6,093 bases of DNA from the NCBI GenBank assembly GCA_002351705.1, contig DEHC01000080.1, forward strand, positions 1-6,093, given 5' to 3'. Under the pieces are notes generated by a model. The model saw only the letters and a list, made by a program, of their open reading frames with translations, was not told the origin of the DNA and searched no databases. Shown here in pieces: positions 1 to 5,605 of this stretch. Source of the stretch: Gammaproteobacteria bacterium UBA2810. Its GTDB lineage: Bacteria > Pseudomonadota > Gammaproteobacteria > Enterobacterales > Succinivibrionaceae. A program made the translations under genes and the position numbers. How positions within the stretch are numbered: the first letter of the stretch is position 1; the number at the start of each line of letters is the position of its first letter.

Positions 1-504
1 AAAATATGGGCGGGAAGTTAAGATTACCACCAAGCCTCAGCCTGGGCACCGATGGAAACCTCTCCATCGTGGTCATCAAAGCCAGTGGTCTTCTTATTCA
101 TCACATCACCGCCGAGATAGGAGACATAGAACCTGATGGAAGGACGCTGCCAGAAGGTAGTCATAGGCATGAACTGCTGGCCAAGGGTGAACTTGTAAGC
201 GTCTACGTGGTCGTTGTCAGGATTAGCCCATCCGTTCCAGCCGGTGTTCTTCTGGACAGTGTAGCCTGCCTCGAAGACGGTGCTGGTGAAGTTGGACCAC
301 TTGTAAGCCGGACGGATTACGAAGGAGTAGTCGTGTCCGGTAGGATGTGACCACTTAGGCTGGTCAGCGTGCTTGTAGGAACCCATGAAGGAGTAGCCGA
401 GGTTCCACTTGTCCTGCTCGATGAGACCCCAGTCGATTACGCGGATACCCCAGGAGTCTGCGTCACCGGGAGCATAGGAGTCGCCGAGGTGGTTGCCGCC
501 GTTG

Positions 505-520
505 AGGACACCGCGTATGC
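505..520 (-). other. Frameshift position inside the maltoporin gene
   Basis: Upstream of this point the LamB frame reads KLSVTYGTDGFAYA. Continuing in that frame gives a non-homologous tail that stops at 437-439. Shifting by one base at about 512 restores porin-like sequence (GVLNGGNHLGDSYAPGD, then SWGIRVIDWGLIEQDKW) that runs without interruption to the proper C-terminus. This looks like one missing base (or two extra) between the Tyr codon at 517-515 and the Gly codon at 512-510. The local sequence is not a long homopolymer, so a simple homopolymer miscall is not the obvious cause. Confidence 0.8.
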
Positions 521-1348
521 GAAGCCGTCAGTACCGTAGGTTACGGAGAGCTTGTTGAAGCCGCCGAAGAAGTTGCCCTGGGTGTACTCGGCCATCAGGA
601 TAACGCCGGAGTTGGAGCTCAGGTCAGACTCGGAAGGATTGCTGCCTGCAGCTGCCTTCTGGGAATCGGTGGTTGAAGGAAGACCACAGATCATAGCGAG
701 GTCGAGGGAAGCGTCCTTCCAGAGGGGAATGCCGTTCCAGCGGGTATCAATCTTGTAGGAGTTCCTTGCGTTGACGCCGTCTGCGTTATCGCCTGCCTCA
801 TCTACCTGTTCCTTAATAATAGCGAAGGATGCCTGGCCGAGAGTGCCGACAGGGATACCCTCAATACCTGCACCGGTGCCGCTGTCGTTCAGATAGTAGA
901 AGTCAAGGATGTGGATATCCTTTCTCTGATAGAAGCGCTTGCCTGCCCAGATCTGAGCACCCATGGGAAGGGTGTAGCCTGCCCATGCCTCACGGAGGGA
1001 AACACGCTCACCAGACCAGGATGTGCCGCCGCCGTTGGTAACGCCCTGCCTAGAGTTGCCCTGATAGTCCCACTGATCATTGTCTTCCCAAGTACCCCAT
1101 GCAACGAGGGTATTTACAGTGAACTTGTTCTTGGCCTTGTTGAATACTTCCTGAGAAAGGGCGATTTCAGCATAGGTATCGCACTCATCACCCAGACGGC
1201 CCATGAGGTGGCCGCGATTGCCGTTGCCGAAGCAGTAAACAGCACCGCCGTTGGTCAGGTTGTTCTGAATGCCTGCGCGGAAATAGTCGTGGAAATCAAC
1301 TGCTGATGCAGAGAATGAACCGAGTGCTAAAGCAACAGCTGCAGAAAT

Positions 1349-1368
1349 CGAAGCCGCCCGGGGCTTCG
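1349..1368 (-). repeat. Inverted repeat immediately after the COG2865-type gene stop
   Basis: A 7-bp perfect inverted repeat, CGAAGCC at 1349-1355 and GGCTTCG at 1362-1368, encloses a 6-base loop. On the minus strand it begins 3 bases after the TGA of the upstream gene (1374-1372) and is followed by ATTTCT, a weak T-tract. It could be the intrinsic terminator of the upstream gene, yet the same bases encode the n-region of the maltoporin signal peptide. That double role is why this is a candidate junction point. Confidence 0.5.
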
Positions 1369-1371
1369 GCT

Positions 1372-2379
1372 TCAGATATCGTCAGCAGAGGACGGCCACA
1401 GAATTCTGTACCTGCTGTCCGTGAACTCCACGAGCTTGAGCGCCAGAAGGTTCTCCAGCACAACGACAAGCCTCCCCTGGCTGCTGAGAGAAAGCCTATC
1501 TGCGATCTCTTCCGCGGTGAGAGGGGTTCTTCTCAGCTGATAAAGAACCCTCAGGGCCGTGACTGAGAGCCTGCTCCCGTTTGATAGAGTCTTCTCAATA
1601 AGTGAGGACAGCGCCAGATCCGGCTGGATCCGGTGCAGGAAAACAGAGACCTGCTTCTCAGTGCTCTGGCTGTAGTCAGGCTCCGGGCGCCCGTACTTAA
1701 GCGCCGAGTAGAAAATCTCCCTTACGCCGTTGCCGTTCATCGTGCAGAAGCCAAGCATCCTGAGAGCCCTGCCAAGTACAGGATTCCTTGAGATGCTGTT
1801 CGCGTAGAGGAGCTTTTCAGGAGATGCCCGGTTGAAAAGCATTCCGGGGCTTGTTATCTCAACACCTTCCGGATCCACCAGGATCTCGGTCGGCACTCCC
1901 ATGGTATAGTCCCTGTGAATGAGCGCGTTGAAAAGGAGCTCGTCAAGAGACTCAAGGCTGAAGTCCGTGATCTCAGGCCTTGCGCTCCCTTTCCCGTTGT
2001 TCTGCCGGAATATCTCCCTCATCCGGTCGATCATCTCAGGTATCGTTCCGCCGAGCTCTTCGTCAAGCTCTGTCTTGAAATCAGATACGACTCTTACATG
2101 AATTCCAGATGACGGAAGGAAGCGCTCAACCGCCTCATCCTTTCCCTCTAGGAGAATTCCTGCTACTGTAGGTACCGGTATTCCTCCCCTGATTTCCGTC
2201 AGGTGAAGAGCCGCGTCAAATTCAGCATCGGAAAGGGAGAGAAGCTCCTTCTCGCCGTTCTCTTCCTTAACTGCCCGTCTCAGCCTGTCTCTCTTCTCCC
2301 CGCCGAGCTCCTCGTAAAGAGCCTCAAATACAACGGTTGCGCTGAAATCGGTGAATTCGTTGAACGGTGAAAAGGCCAT
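1372..2379 (-). CDS. COG2865-type ATP-binding/winged-helix protein, short form lacking the N-terminal AlbA_2 domain
   Basis: This is a 335-residue protein of the group annotated as ATP-binding protein or predicted transcriptional regulator with HTH (COG2865). The biochemical role is not established. Residues 45-80 hold the linker usually seen before the ATPase-like part, including PTVAGILLEGK. Residues 143-182 carry the divergent GHKL-like core, LDELLFNALIHRDY followed by VEITSPG. Residues 195-225 contain SRNPVLGRALRMLGF and GNGVREIF. Residues 265-325 look like a winged helix (LTAEEIADRLSLSS...VEFTDSRYRI). Full-length relatives normally begin with an AlbA_2/Schlafen-like nucleic-acid-binding domain of over 100 residues. 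Here there is no room for it, because the kdsA terminator lies just upstream. ATG at 2379 is preferred because GAGGT sits 7 bases before it. A TTG at 2460 extends the frame but lies in the terminator T-tract. The stop overlaps the first possible lamB codon (CTGA). It may be a 5'-truncated remnant or a genuine short form. Confidence 0.75.
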   Translation of the reverse strand: MAFSPFNEFTDFSATVVFEALYEELGGEKRDRLRRAVKEENGEKELLSLSDAEFDAALHLTEIRGGIPVPTVAGILLEGKDEAVERFLPSSGIHVRVVSDFKTELDEELGGTIPEMIDRMREIFRQNNGKGSARPEITDFSLESLDELLFNALIHRDYTMGVPTEILVDPEGVEITSPGMLFNRASPEKLLYANSISRNPVLGRALRMLGFCTMNGNGVREIFYSALKYGRPEPDYSQSTEKQVSVFLHRIQPDLALSSLIEKTLSNGSRLSVTALRVLYQLRRTPLTAEEIADRLSLSSQGRLVVVLENLLALKLVEFTDSRYRILWPSSADDI

Positions 2380-2386
2380 GGACAGT

Positions 2387-2391
2387 ACCTC
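2387..2391 (-). promoter_or_regulatory. Shine-Dalgarno GAGGT that sets the start of the COG2865-type gene
   Basis: GAGGT on the minus strand lies 7 bases before ATG 2379-2377. No comparable purine-rich site precedes the TTG at 2460, so this site decides the start. Confidence 0.6.
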
Positions 2392-2408
2392 AGAATTGAA
2401 ACTGCCCC

Positions 2409-2414
2409 ATTCTA
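2409..2414 (-). promoter_or_regulatory. Possible -10 element for the COG2865-type gene
   Basis: TAGAAT on the minus strand would start transcription near 2402, giving a leader of roughly 23 bases that contains the GAGGT site. No good -35 hexamer is visible 16-18 bases upstream (the best are CTTTTG or ACTTTT). This rests on the -10 match and on the gene needing a promoter downstream of the kdsA terminator. Confidence 0.25.
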
Positions 2415-2458
2415 TCCGAAAGAAATGACGCAAAAGTTGAGGATCTGCCGGATTTGGC

Positions 2459-2508
2459 AAAAAAGGAAGGAAAGCCGGGCATCCGCAAAAAGCTCCATCA
2501 TGCCCGGC
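2459..2508 (-). terminator. Intrinsic terminator of the prfA-prmC-kdsA operon
   Basis: A perfect 9-bp inverted repeat, GCCGGGCAT at 2474-2482 and its partner at 2500-2508, encloses a 17-base loop. On the minus strand it is followed by a pyrimidine-only run ending in six Ts (2464-2459). It lies about 45 bases beyond the kdsA stop. The loop is longer than in a textbook terminator, so efficiency is uncertain, but stem plus T-tract in this place is good support. Confidence 0.65.
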
Positions 2509-2511
2509 AGG

Positions 2512-2531
2512 CCCCGATAAGCAGCGCGGGG
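2512..2531 (-). repeat. Small GC hairpin just after kdsA
   Basis: CCCCG at 2512-2516 and CGGGG at 2527-2531 can form a 5-bp stem with a 10-base loop. On the minus strand it lies between the kdsA stop and the main terminator hairpin. No T-tract follows it, so it is more likely an accessory 3'-end stem than a second terminator. Chance occurrence is possible. Confidence 0.3.
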
Positions 2532-2550
2532 TCTGATATTATTAAGGATG

Positions 2551-3414
2551 TCAGTCTATCTCCACGGGCTCAAAGCTCTTCACAAGATCATCAACTGCCT
2601 TGATCTGCCTGAGGAACGGCTCAACCTTATCGAGAGGCAGCGCGCTCGGGCCGTCGCAGCGCGCCTTGTCCGGATCCGGATGCGCCTCAAGGAAGATGCC
2701 GGCAAGCCCGACAGCGGTTCCGGCCCTCGCAAGCTCGAGGACCTGAGAGCGCCTGCCGCCTGATGCCGCGGACTCGGAGGATCTGCACTGCAGGGAATGC
2801 GTGACGTCAAAGACGAGCGGTGCATTTCCGCTCTCCTTCTTCATCACTCCGAAGCCCAGCATGTCAACCACGAGATTGTCGTAGCCGAAGCAGGAGCCGC
2901 GCTCGCAGAGGAGGATATCCTCCGAGCCGCACTCCCTGAACTTCTCGACAATGTTTTTTGTCTGCCCCGGGCTCAGGAACTGCGGCTTCTTGACATTGAC
3001 CGGACGTCCTGACTTTGCAAGGGCCGACACGAGATCGGTCTGCCTTGCAAGGAACGCGGGGAGCTGAAGGATGTCGGCGACCTCGGCGACAGGCTTCACC
3101 TGCGACGGCTCGTGCACGTCAGTGATGACAGGAACGTCAAACTCGTCCTTGACGTCAGAGAGGATTTTGAGCCCCTCGTCAATGCCGGGGCCCCTGTAGG
3201 AGTAGACCGACGAGCGGTTCGCCTTGTCAAAGCTGCCCTTGAACACGTACTGCATGCCAAGCTTTCCCGTGACTTCAGCCATGACCTCGGCGACCCTGAA
3301 GGCAAGATCCCTTGACTCAAGGACATTCACGCCGCCGATAAGGACTAAGGGGCTTCCGTTCGAGAGCTCCACGCTTCCCGCAGAGACCGTCTTATTGCCG
3401 TTTACCACTCTCAT
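2551..3414 (-). CDS. kdsA: 3-deoxy-D-manno-octulosonate 8-phosphate synthase (KDO-8-P synthase)
   Basis: This cytoplasmic enzyme condenses phosphoenolpyruvate with D-arabinose 5-phosphate to give KDO-8-phosphate, the precursor of the KDO sugars that link lipid A to the LPS core. The product is 287 residues (284 in E. coli) and forms one TIM-barrel domain. Visible family blocks are GGVNVLESRDLA (28-39), FKGSFDKANRSS (58-69), SYRGPG (72-77), ITDVHEP (97-103), LQLPAFLARQTDLV (116-129), NVKKPQFLSPGQ (140-151), FGYDNLVVDMLG (176-187), FDVTHSLQCR (202-211), ASGGRR (217-222) and EAHPDPDKARCDGPSALPL (243-261). Asn30, in the position that is Cys in metal-dependent enzymes, predicts the metal-independent class found in enterics. 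The start is ATG with GGGAG 9 bases upstream. It is the last gene of the prfA-prmC-kdsA block, 20 bases after prmC, and is followed by a hairpin terminator. Nothing looks damaged. Confidence 0.97.
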   Translation of the reverse strand: MRVVNGNKTVSAGSVELSNGSPLVLIGGVNVLESRDLAFRVAEVMAEVTGKLGMQYVFKGSFDKANRSSVYSYRGPGIDEGLKILSDVKDEFDVPVITDVHEPSQVKPVAEVADILQLPAFLARQTDLVSALAKSGRPVNVKKPQFLSPGQTKNIVEKFRECGSEDILLCERGSCFGYDNLVVDMLGFGVMKKESGNAPLVFDVTHSLQCRSSESAASGGRRSQVLELARAGTAVGLAGIFLEAHPDPDKARCDGPSALPLDKVEPFLRQIKAVDDLVKSFEPVEID

Positions 3415-3434
3415 AGAGATCCGCTCCCTGAAAA

Positions 3435-4277
3435 TTATTCCGCTGTTCCTGCCCTGCTATCCGGCATGGTCCCGTAAGTCACCCGCTCATGGCCGCCGTA
3501 GTCCCTTACTGAACGGACATCCGTAAATCCCGCATCGCCCATGAGCTTCCTCACGGCAAAGCCCTGGTTCCAGCCGTGCTCCACTGCAAGATGCCCGGCG
3601 GAATTAAGGTGTCTTGGCGCAGCGCCGATTATATGCCTGAGATCATCAAGCCCGCTGTGACCTGAGACAAGCGCCGTCCTTGGCTCGAACCGCACGTCAC
3701 CCTCTTCGAGATGATGATCATCAGGATCGATGTACGGCGGGTTTGAGACGATGAGGTCAAATTTCATGTCACTGACCGGCTCATACCAGGATCCTTCCCT
3801 TATATCAGCCCTGACTCTGTTTGCATCGCAGTTGCGCCTCGCAAGCCTGACCGCCTCAGAAACCACATCAGTCCCGAAGGCCTTTGCTGACGGCCGTTCC
3901 CTCGCTATTGCGATGAGGATCGCACCGGTGCCTGTTCCGAGGTCCAGAAATGTTCCGCCCCTGAAAAGCCCCAGTGCAGTTTCAACCAGGAACTCCGTCT
4001 CGGGGCGAGGGATGAGCGTCGAGCTGTTCACCTCAACCTCAAAGTCCCAGAACCCGCGGGTACCGGTTATATAGGCAATCGGCTCGCCGTTATTGCGCCG
4101 CTCCGCGCATGATTCAAGCCTTTCTGTCTCTGCGTCAGTGAGCGCTCTTGATGACTCTGTTATGAGCTCTGTTCTCGTGCAGCCGAGCACAAAGCAGAGG
4201 AGCGCGTCAGCGTCAGCCTTCGGCGACTCGCTCCTTATGCCCTTTATAAGCCATGTCCGGCATTCCCCCAGAGTCAC
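3435..4277 (-). CDS. prmC: Peptide chain release factor N5-glutamine methyltransferase
   Basis: PrmC (HemK) transfers a methyl group from S-adenosylmethionine to the Gln of the GGQ motif in release factors RF1 and RF2, raising termination efficiency. Length is 280 residues (277 in E. coli). Residues 1-75 form the helical substrate-binding domain, ending near EPIAYITGTRGFWDFE. PRPETE lies at 90-95, the SAM-binding loop LDLGTGTGAILIA at 111-123, the acidic ribose-binding end of strand 2 near TD at 136-137, and the catalytic NPPY at 179-182. VEHGW at 232-236 is the usual late motif. The start is GTG, 9 bases after the prfA stop. The AAGGG within the last prfA codons can serve as ribosome-binding site, which suggests coupling of methyltransferase and substrate synthesis. 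No ATG lies close by that would preserve the N-terminal helix. Confidence 0.96.
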   Translation of the reverse strand: MTLGECRTWLIKGIRSESPKADADALLCFVLGCTRTELITESSRALTDAETERLESCAERRNNGEPIAYITGTRGFWDFEVEVNSSTLIPRPETEFLVETALGLFRGGTFLDLGTGTGAILIAIARERPSAKAFGTDVVSEAVRLARRNCDANRVRADIREGSWYEPVSDMKFDLIVSNPPYIDPDDHHLEEGDVRFEPRTALVSGHSGLDDLRHIIGAAPRHLNSAGHLAVEHGWNQGFAVRKLMGDAGFTDVRSVRDYGGHERVTYGTMPDSRAGTAE

Positions 4278-4286
4278 GTTCTTTGC

Positions 4287-5375
4287 TTACCCTTCCTCTG
4301 AGAGGCGCTGCAGCTGATCCGCCTGATACTCTTCGATGACAGGTCCGATGAGCGGATCCATGTCCCCGTTCAGAACCTCGTCGAGCCTGTAAAGAGTCAG
4401 GTTTATGCGGTGATCGGTCACTCTTCCCTGCGGGAAATTGTAGGTCCGGATACGGTCAGAGCGGTCTCCGGAGCTCAGGATGTCATGCCTTGCCTGGTCC
4501 TCCTCGGCCTTCCTCTTGTCATCCTGAAGCTTGGTGAGCCTCGCAAGGAGCACGCTCATCGCCCTTTCCTTGTTGCGGTGCTGCGAGCGCTCGTCCTGGC
4601 ACTCGACCACGAGCCCGGTAGGGAGATGCGTGATGCGCACCGCGGAGTCGGTCTTGTTGATGTGCTGTCCGCCGGCGCCTGACGAGCGGTAGGTGTCTAT
4701 TCTGAGGTCGGCCGGATTGATTACGGGAGCCTGCTCGGGCGGGACCTCCGGCATGACCATGACTGTGCACGCGGAGGTGTGCACCCTTCCCTGCGACTCG
4801 GTGACAGGAACTCTCTGCACTCTGTGGCCGCCTGACTCGAACTTCAGTATGCCGTAGGCACCGTCTCCGGAGACCTTGGAGATGATTTCCTTGTAGCCGC
4901 CCATCTCGCCCTCGCTCGAGCTGATGATCTCAAGGTGCCATCTCTTCCTTTCGATGTAGTAGGAGTACATCCTGAAGAGATCTCCCGCGAATAGGCAGGC
5001 CTCATCGCCGCCGGTGCCGGCCCTTATCTCGAGGAAGCAGTCATTGCTGTCCCTCGGATCCTTCGGCAGGAGAAGTAGCTGCAGCTTATGTTCAAGCTCG
5101 GCGAGAGTTTTCTTGGACTCCTCGAGCTCCTCTGCTGCTAGATCCTTCATCTCGTCATCGGCGCCCTCAAGGAGCTCCTCTGCCTCATGGCAGCTCTCCT
5201 GCGCCTTCTTATACCTGCGGAACTCCTCGACGATTTCAGTCAGCCCCGTGTACTCCTTGTTGAGCTCACGGTACTTGTCAAGATTGGCGATTACGTCAGG
5301 CTCGGCAAGAAGCCTCTGCACTTCCTCGTAACGCTCTGAAATGGACTCAAGTTTTCTCTCGACGCTTTCTTTCAT
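4287..5375 (-). CDS. prfA: Peptide chain release factor 1 (RF1)
   Basis: RF1 reads UAA and UAG stop codons in the ribosomal A site and triggers peptidyl-tRNA hydrolysis. The protein is 362 residues (360 in E. coli). Residues 1-105 are a charged, helical domain 1. The codon-recognition domain carries RVQRVPVTESQGRVHTSAC (185-203), in which PVT at 190-192 is the RF1-type Pro-x-Thr tripeptide rather than the SPF of RF2. The catalytic loop SSGAGGQHINKTDSAVR (231-247) holds GGQ at 235-237, the target of PrmC encoded next door. The C-terminal part includes DERSQHRNKERAM and RIRTYNFPQGRVTDHRINLT. ATG 5375-5373 is chosen because homology begins there and GGGGAA lies 10 bases upstream. The frame stays open 40 more codons without a plausible protein. 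The gene heads the prfA-prmC-kdsA block. hemA, which precedes prfA in enterics, is absent, since ilvH and its terminator lie directly upstream. Confidence 0.97.
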   Translation of the reverse strand: MKESVERKLESISERYEEVQRLLAEPDVIANLDKYRELNKEYTGLTEIVEEFRRYKKAQESCHEAEELLEGADDEMKDLAAEELEESKKTLAELEHKLQLLLLPKDPRDSNDCFLEIRAGTGGDEACLFAGDLFRMYSYYIERKRWHLEIISSSEGEMGGYKEIISKVSGDGAYGILKFESGGHRVQRVPVTESQGRVHTSACTVMVMPEVPPEQAPVINPADLRIDTYRSSGAGGQHINKTDSAVRITHLPTGLVVECQDERSQHRNKERAMSVLLARLTKLQDDKRKAEEDQARHDILSSGDRSDRIRTYNFPQGRVTDHRINLTLYRLDEVLNGDMDPLIGPVIEEYQADQLQRLSEEG

Positions 5376-5426
5376 CAGAAGATAATTCCCCGGAATGCAA
5401 CACCGCGCCGGACAGGAATGACATGA

Positions 5427-5438
5427 TCTGCCGGCAGA
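5427..5438. repeat. Perfect 12-bp palindrome in the prfA leader
   Basis: TCTGCCGGCAGA is a perfect palindrome lying between the proposed prfA transcription start (about 5451) and the start codon at 5375. It could be an operator half-site pair or an RNA pairing element. A 12-base palindrome can also arise by chance in a GC-rich leader, and no protein can be named for it. Confidence 0.3.
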
Positions 5439-5457
5439 CAAAGATTTATGGCGCTGT

Positions 5458-5466
5458 ATTTTAGCA
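5458..5466 (-). promoter_or_regulatory. Probable extended -10 promoter for prfA-prmC-kdsA
   Basis: The minus strand reads TGCTAAAAT, matching an extended -10 (TGnTATAAT) with one substitution. Transcription would start near 5451, leaving a leader of about 75 bases before the prfA ATG. The -35 region is poor, as expected where an extended -10 compensates. A promoter is needed somewhere in 5376-5548, because the ilvH terminator isolates prfA from upstream transcription. This is the best candidate I found there. The rest of the 230-base gap holds only the terminator and the palindrome. Confidence 0.45.
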
Positions 5467-5548
5467 GAAACGGCCGTCTGACGACATGCGTACAAAGATT
5501 CGCCTGTTACGGGTTGTTCACGTAATCAGGTAAAAAACGGCAGGAAAC

Positions 5549-5575
5549 AAAAAAGGCCCTGCACGAGGCAGAGCC
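5549..5575 (-). terminator. Intrinsic terminator after ilvH
   Basis: On the minus strand GGCTCTGC (5575-5568) pairs with GCAGGGCC (5562-5555), an 8-bp stem with one G-U pair around a 5-base loop, followed directly by six Ts (5554-5549). It sits 30 bases after the ilvH stop, a textbook rho-independent terminator separating ilvH from the prfA block. Confidence 0.9.
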
Positions 5576-5605
5576 ATTTATGAATGGTGTTAGGCAGCTG
5601 TGCGA

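Larger units (their letters stand above)
24..1375 (-). pseudogene. lamB: Maltoporin (LamB-type outer-membrane sugar porin), frameshifted and lacking a normal start
   Basis: LamB porins form trimeric 18-stranded outer-membrane channels for maltose and maltodextrins. Reading the minus strand from 1375 gives a basic n-region (KPKPRAAS), a hydrophobic stretch (ISAAVALALGSF) and an SASA cleavage site, then a mature start VDFHDYFRAG that matches the enteric VDFHGYARSG. Further LamB hallmarks are a Cys pair at about mature residues 23 and 40, the block WAGKRFYQRKDIHILDFYY, and a C-terminus ending Trp-Trp just before TAA at 24-26. Mature length is about 425 residues, against about 421 in E. coli. Two defects are visible. 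The frame shifts by one base near 512, joining a piece stopping at 437 to a piece open from about 512 to 24. No ATG/GTG/TTG lies in frame upstream, the only candidate being CTG at 1375-1373, without a Shine-Dalgarno. Codons are strongly biased (GGC, AAC, TAC, TTC), as in an abundant protein, so the damage is recent or technical. Family assignment is very secure; pseudogene status is less so. Confidence 0.85.

Noticed and set aside
1..23. Possible terminator or gene downstream of lamB at the left edge
   Set aside because: Only 23 bases are available after the stop. No stem with a T-tract or coding start can be supported.
911..1306. 131-codon plus-strand open frame opposite lamB
   Set aside because: It is antisense to a clear LamB coding sequence, has no recognisable domain, and reflects the strong codon bias of the true strand.
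1306..1566. Plus-strand open frame across the lamB/COG2865 junction
   Set aside because: It is antisense to both genes, with no ribosome-binding site and no domain. The junction is better explained on the minus strand.
2380..2460. TTG start at 2460 for the COG2865-type gene
   Set aside because: It lies in the T-tract of the kdsA terminator, has no Shine-Dalgarno, and the added 27 residues do not resemble an AlbA_2 domain.
4800..4806. Pro-Val-Thr in RF1 instead of the E. coli Pro-Ala-Thr
   Set aside because: The RF1 tripeptide is Pro-x-Thr and Val is a common second residue, so specificity for UAA/UAG is not in doubt.
5376..5495. 40-codon in-frame extension upstream of prfA, beginning with an ATG at 5495
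   Set aside because: The extension is Cys- and Ser-rich, unlike any RF1 N-terminus, and contains the probable promoter. The start at 5375 gives 362 residues, the family length.
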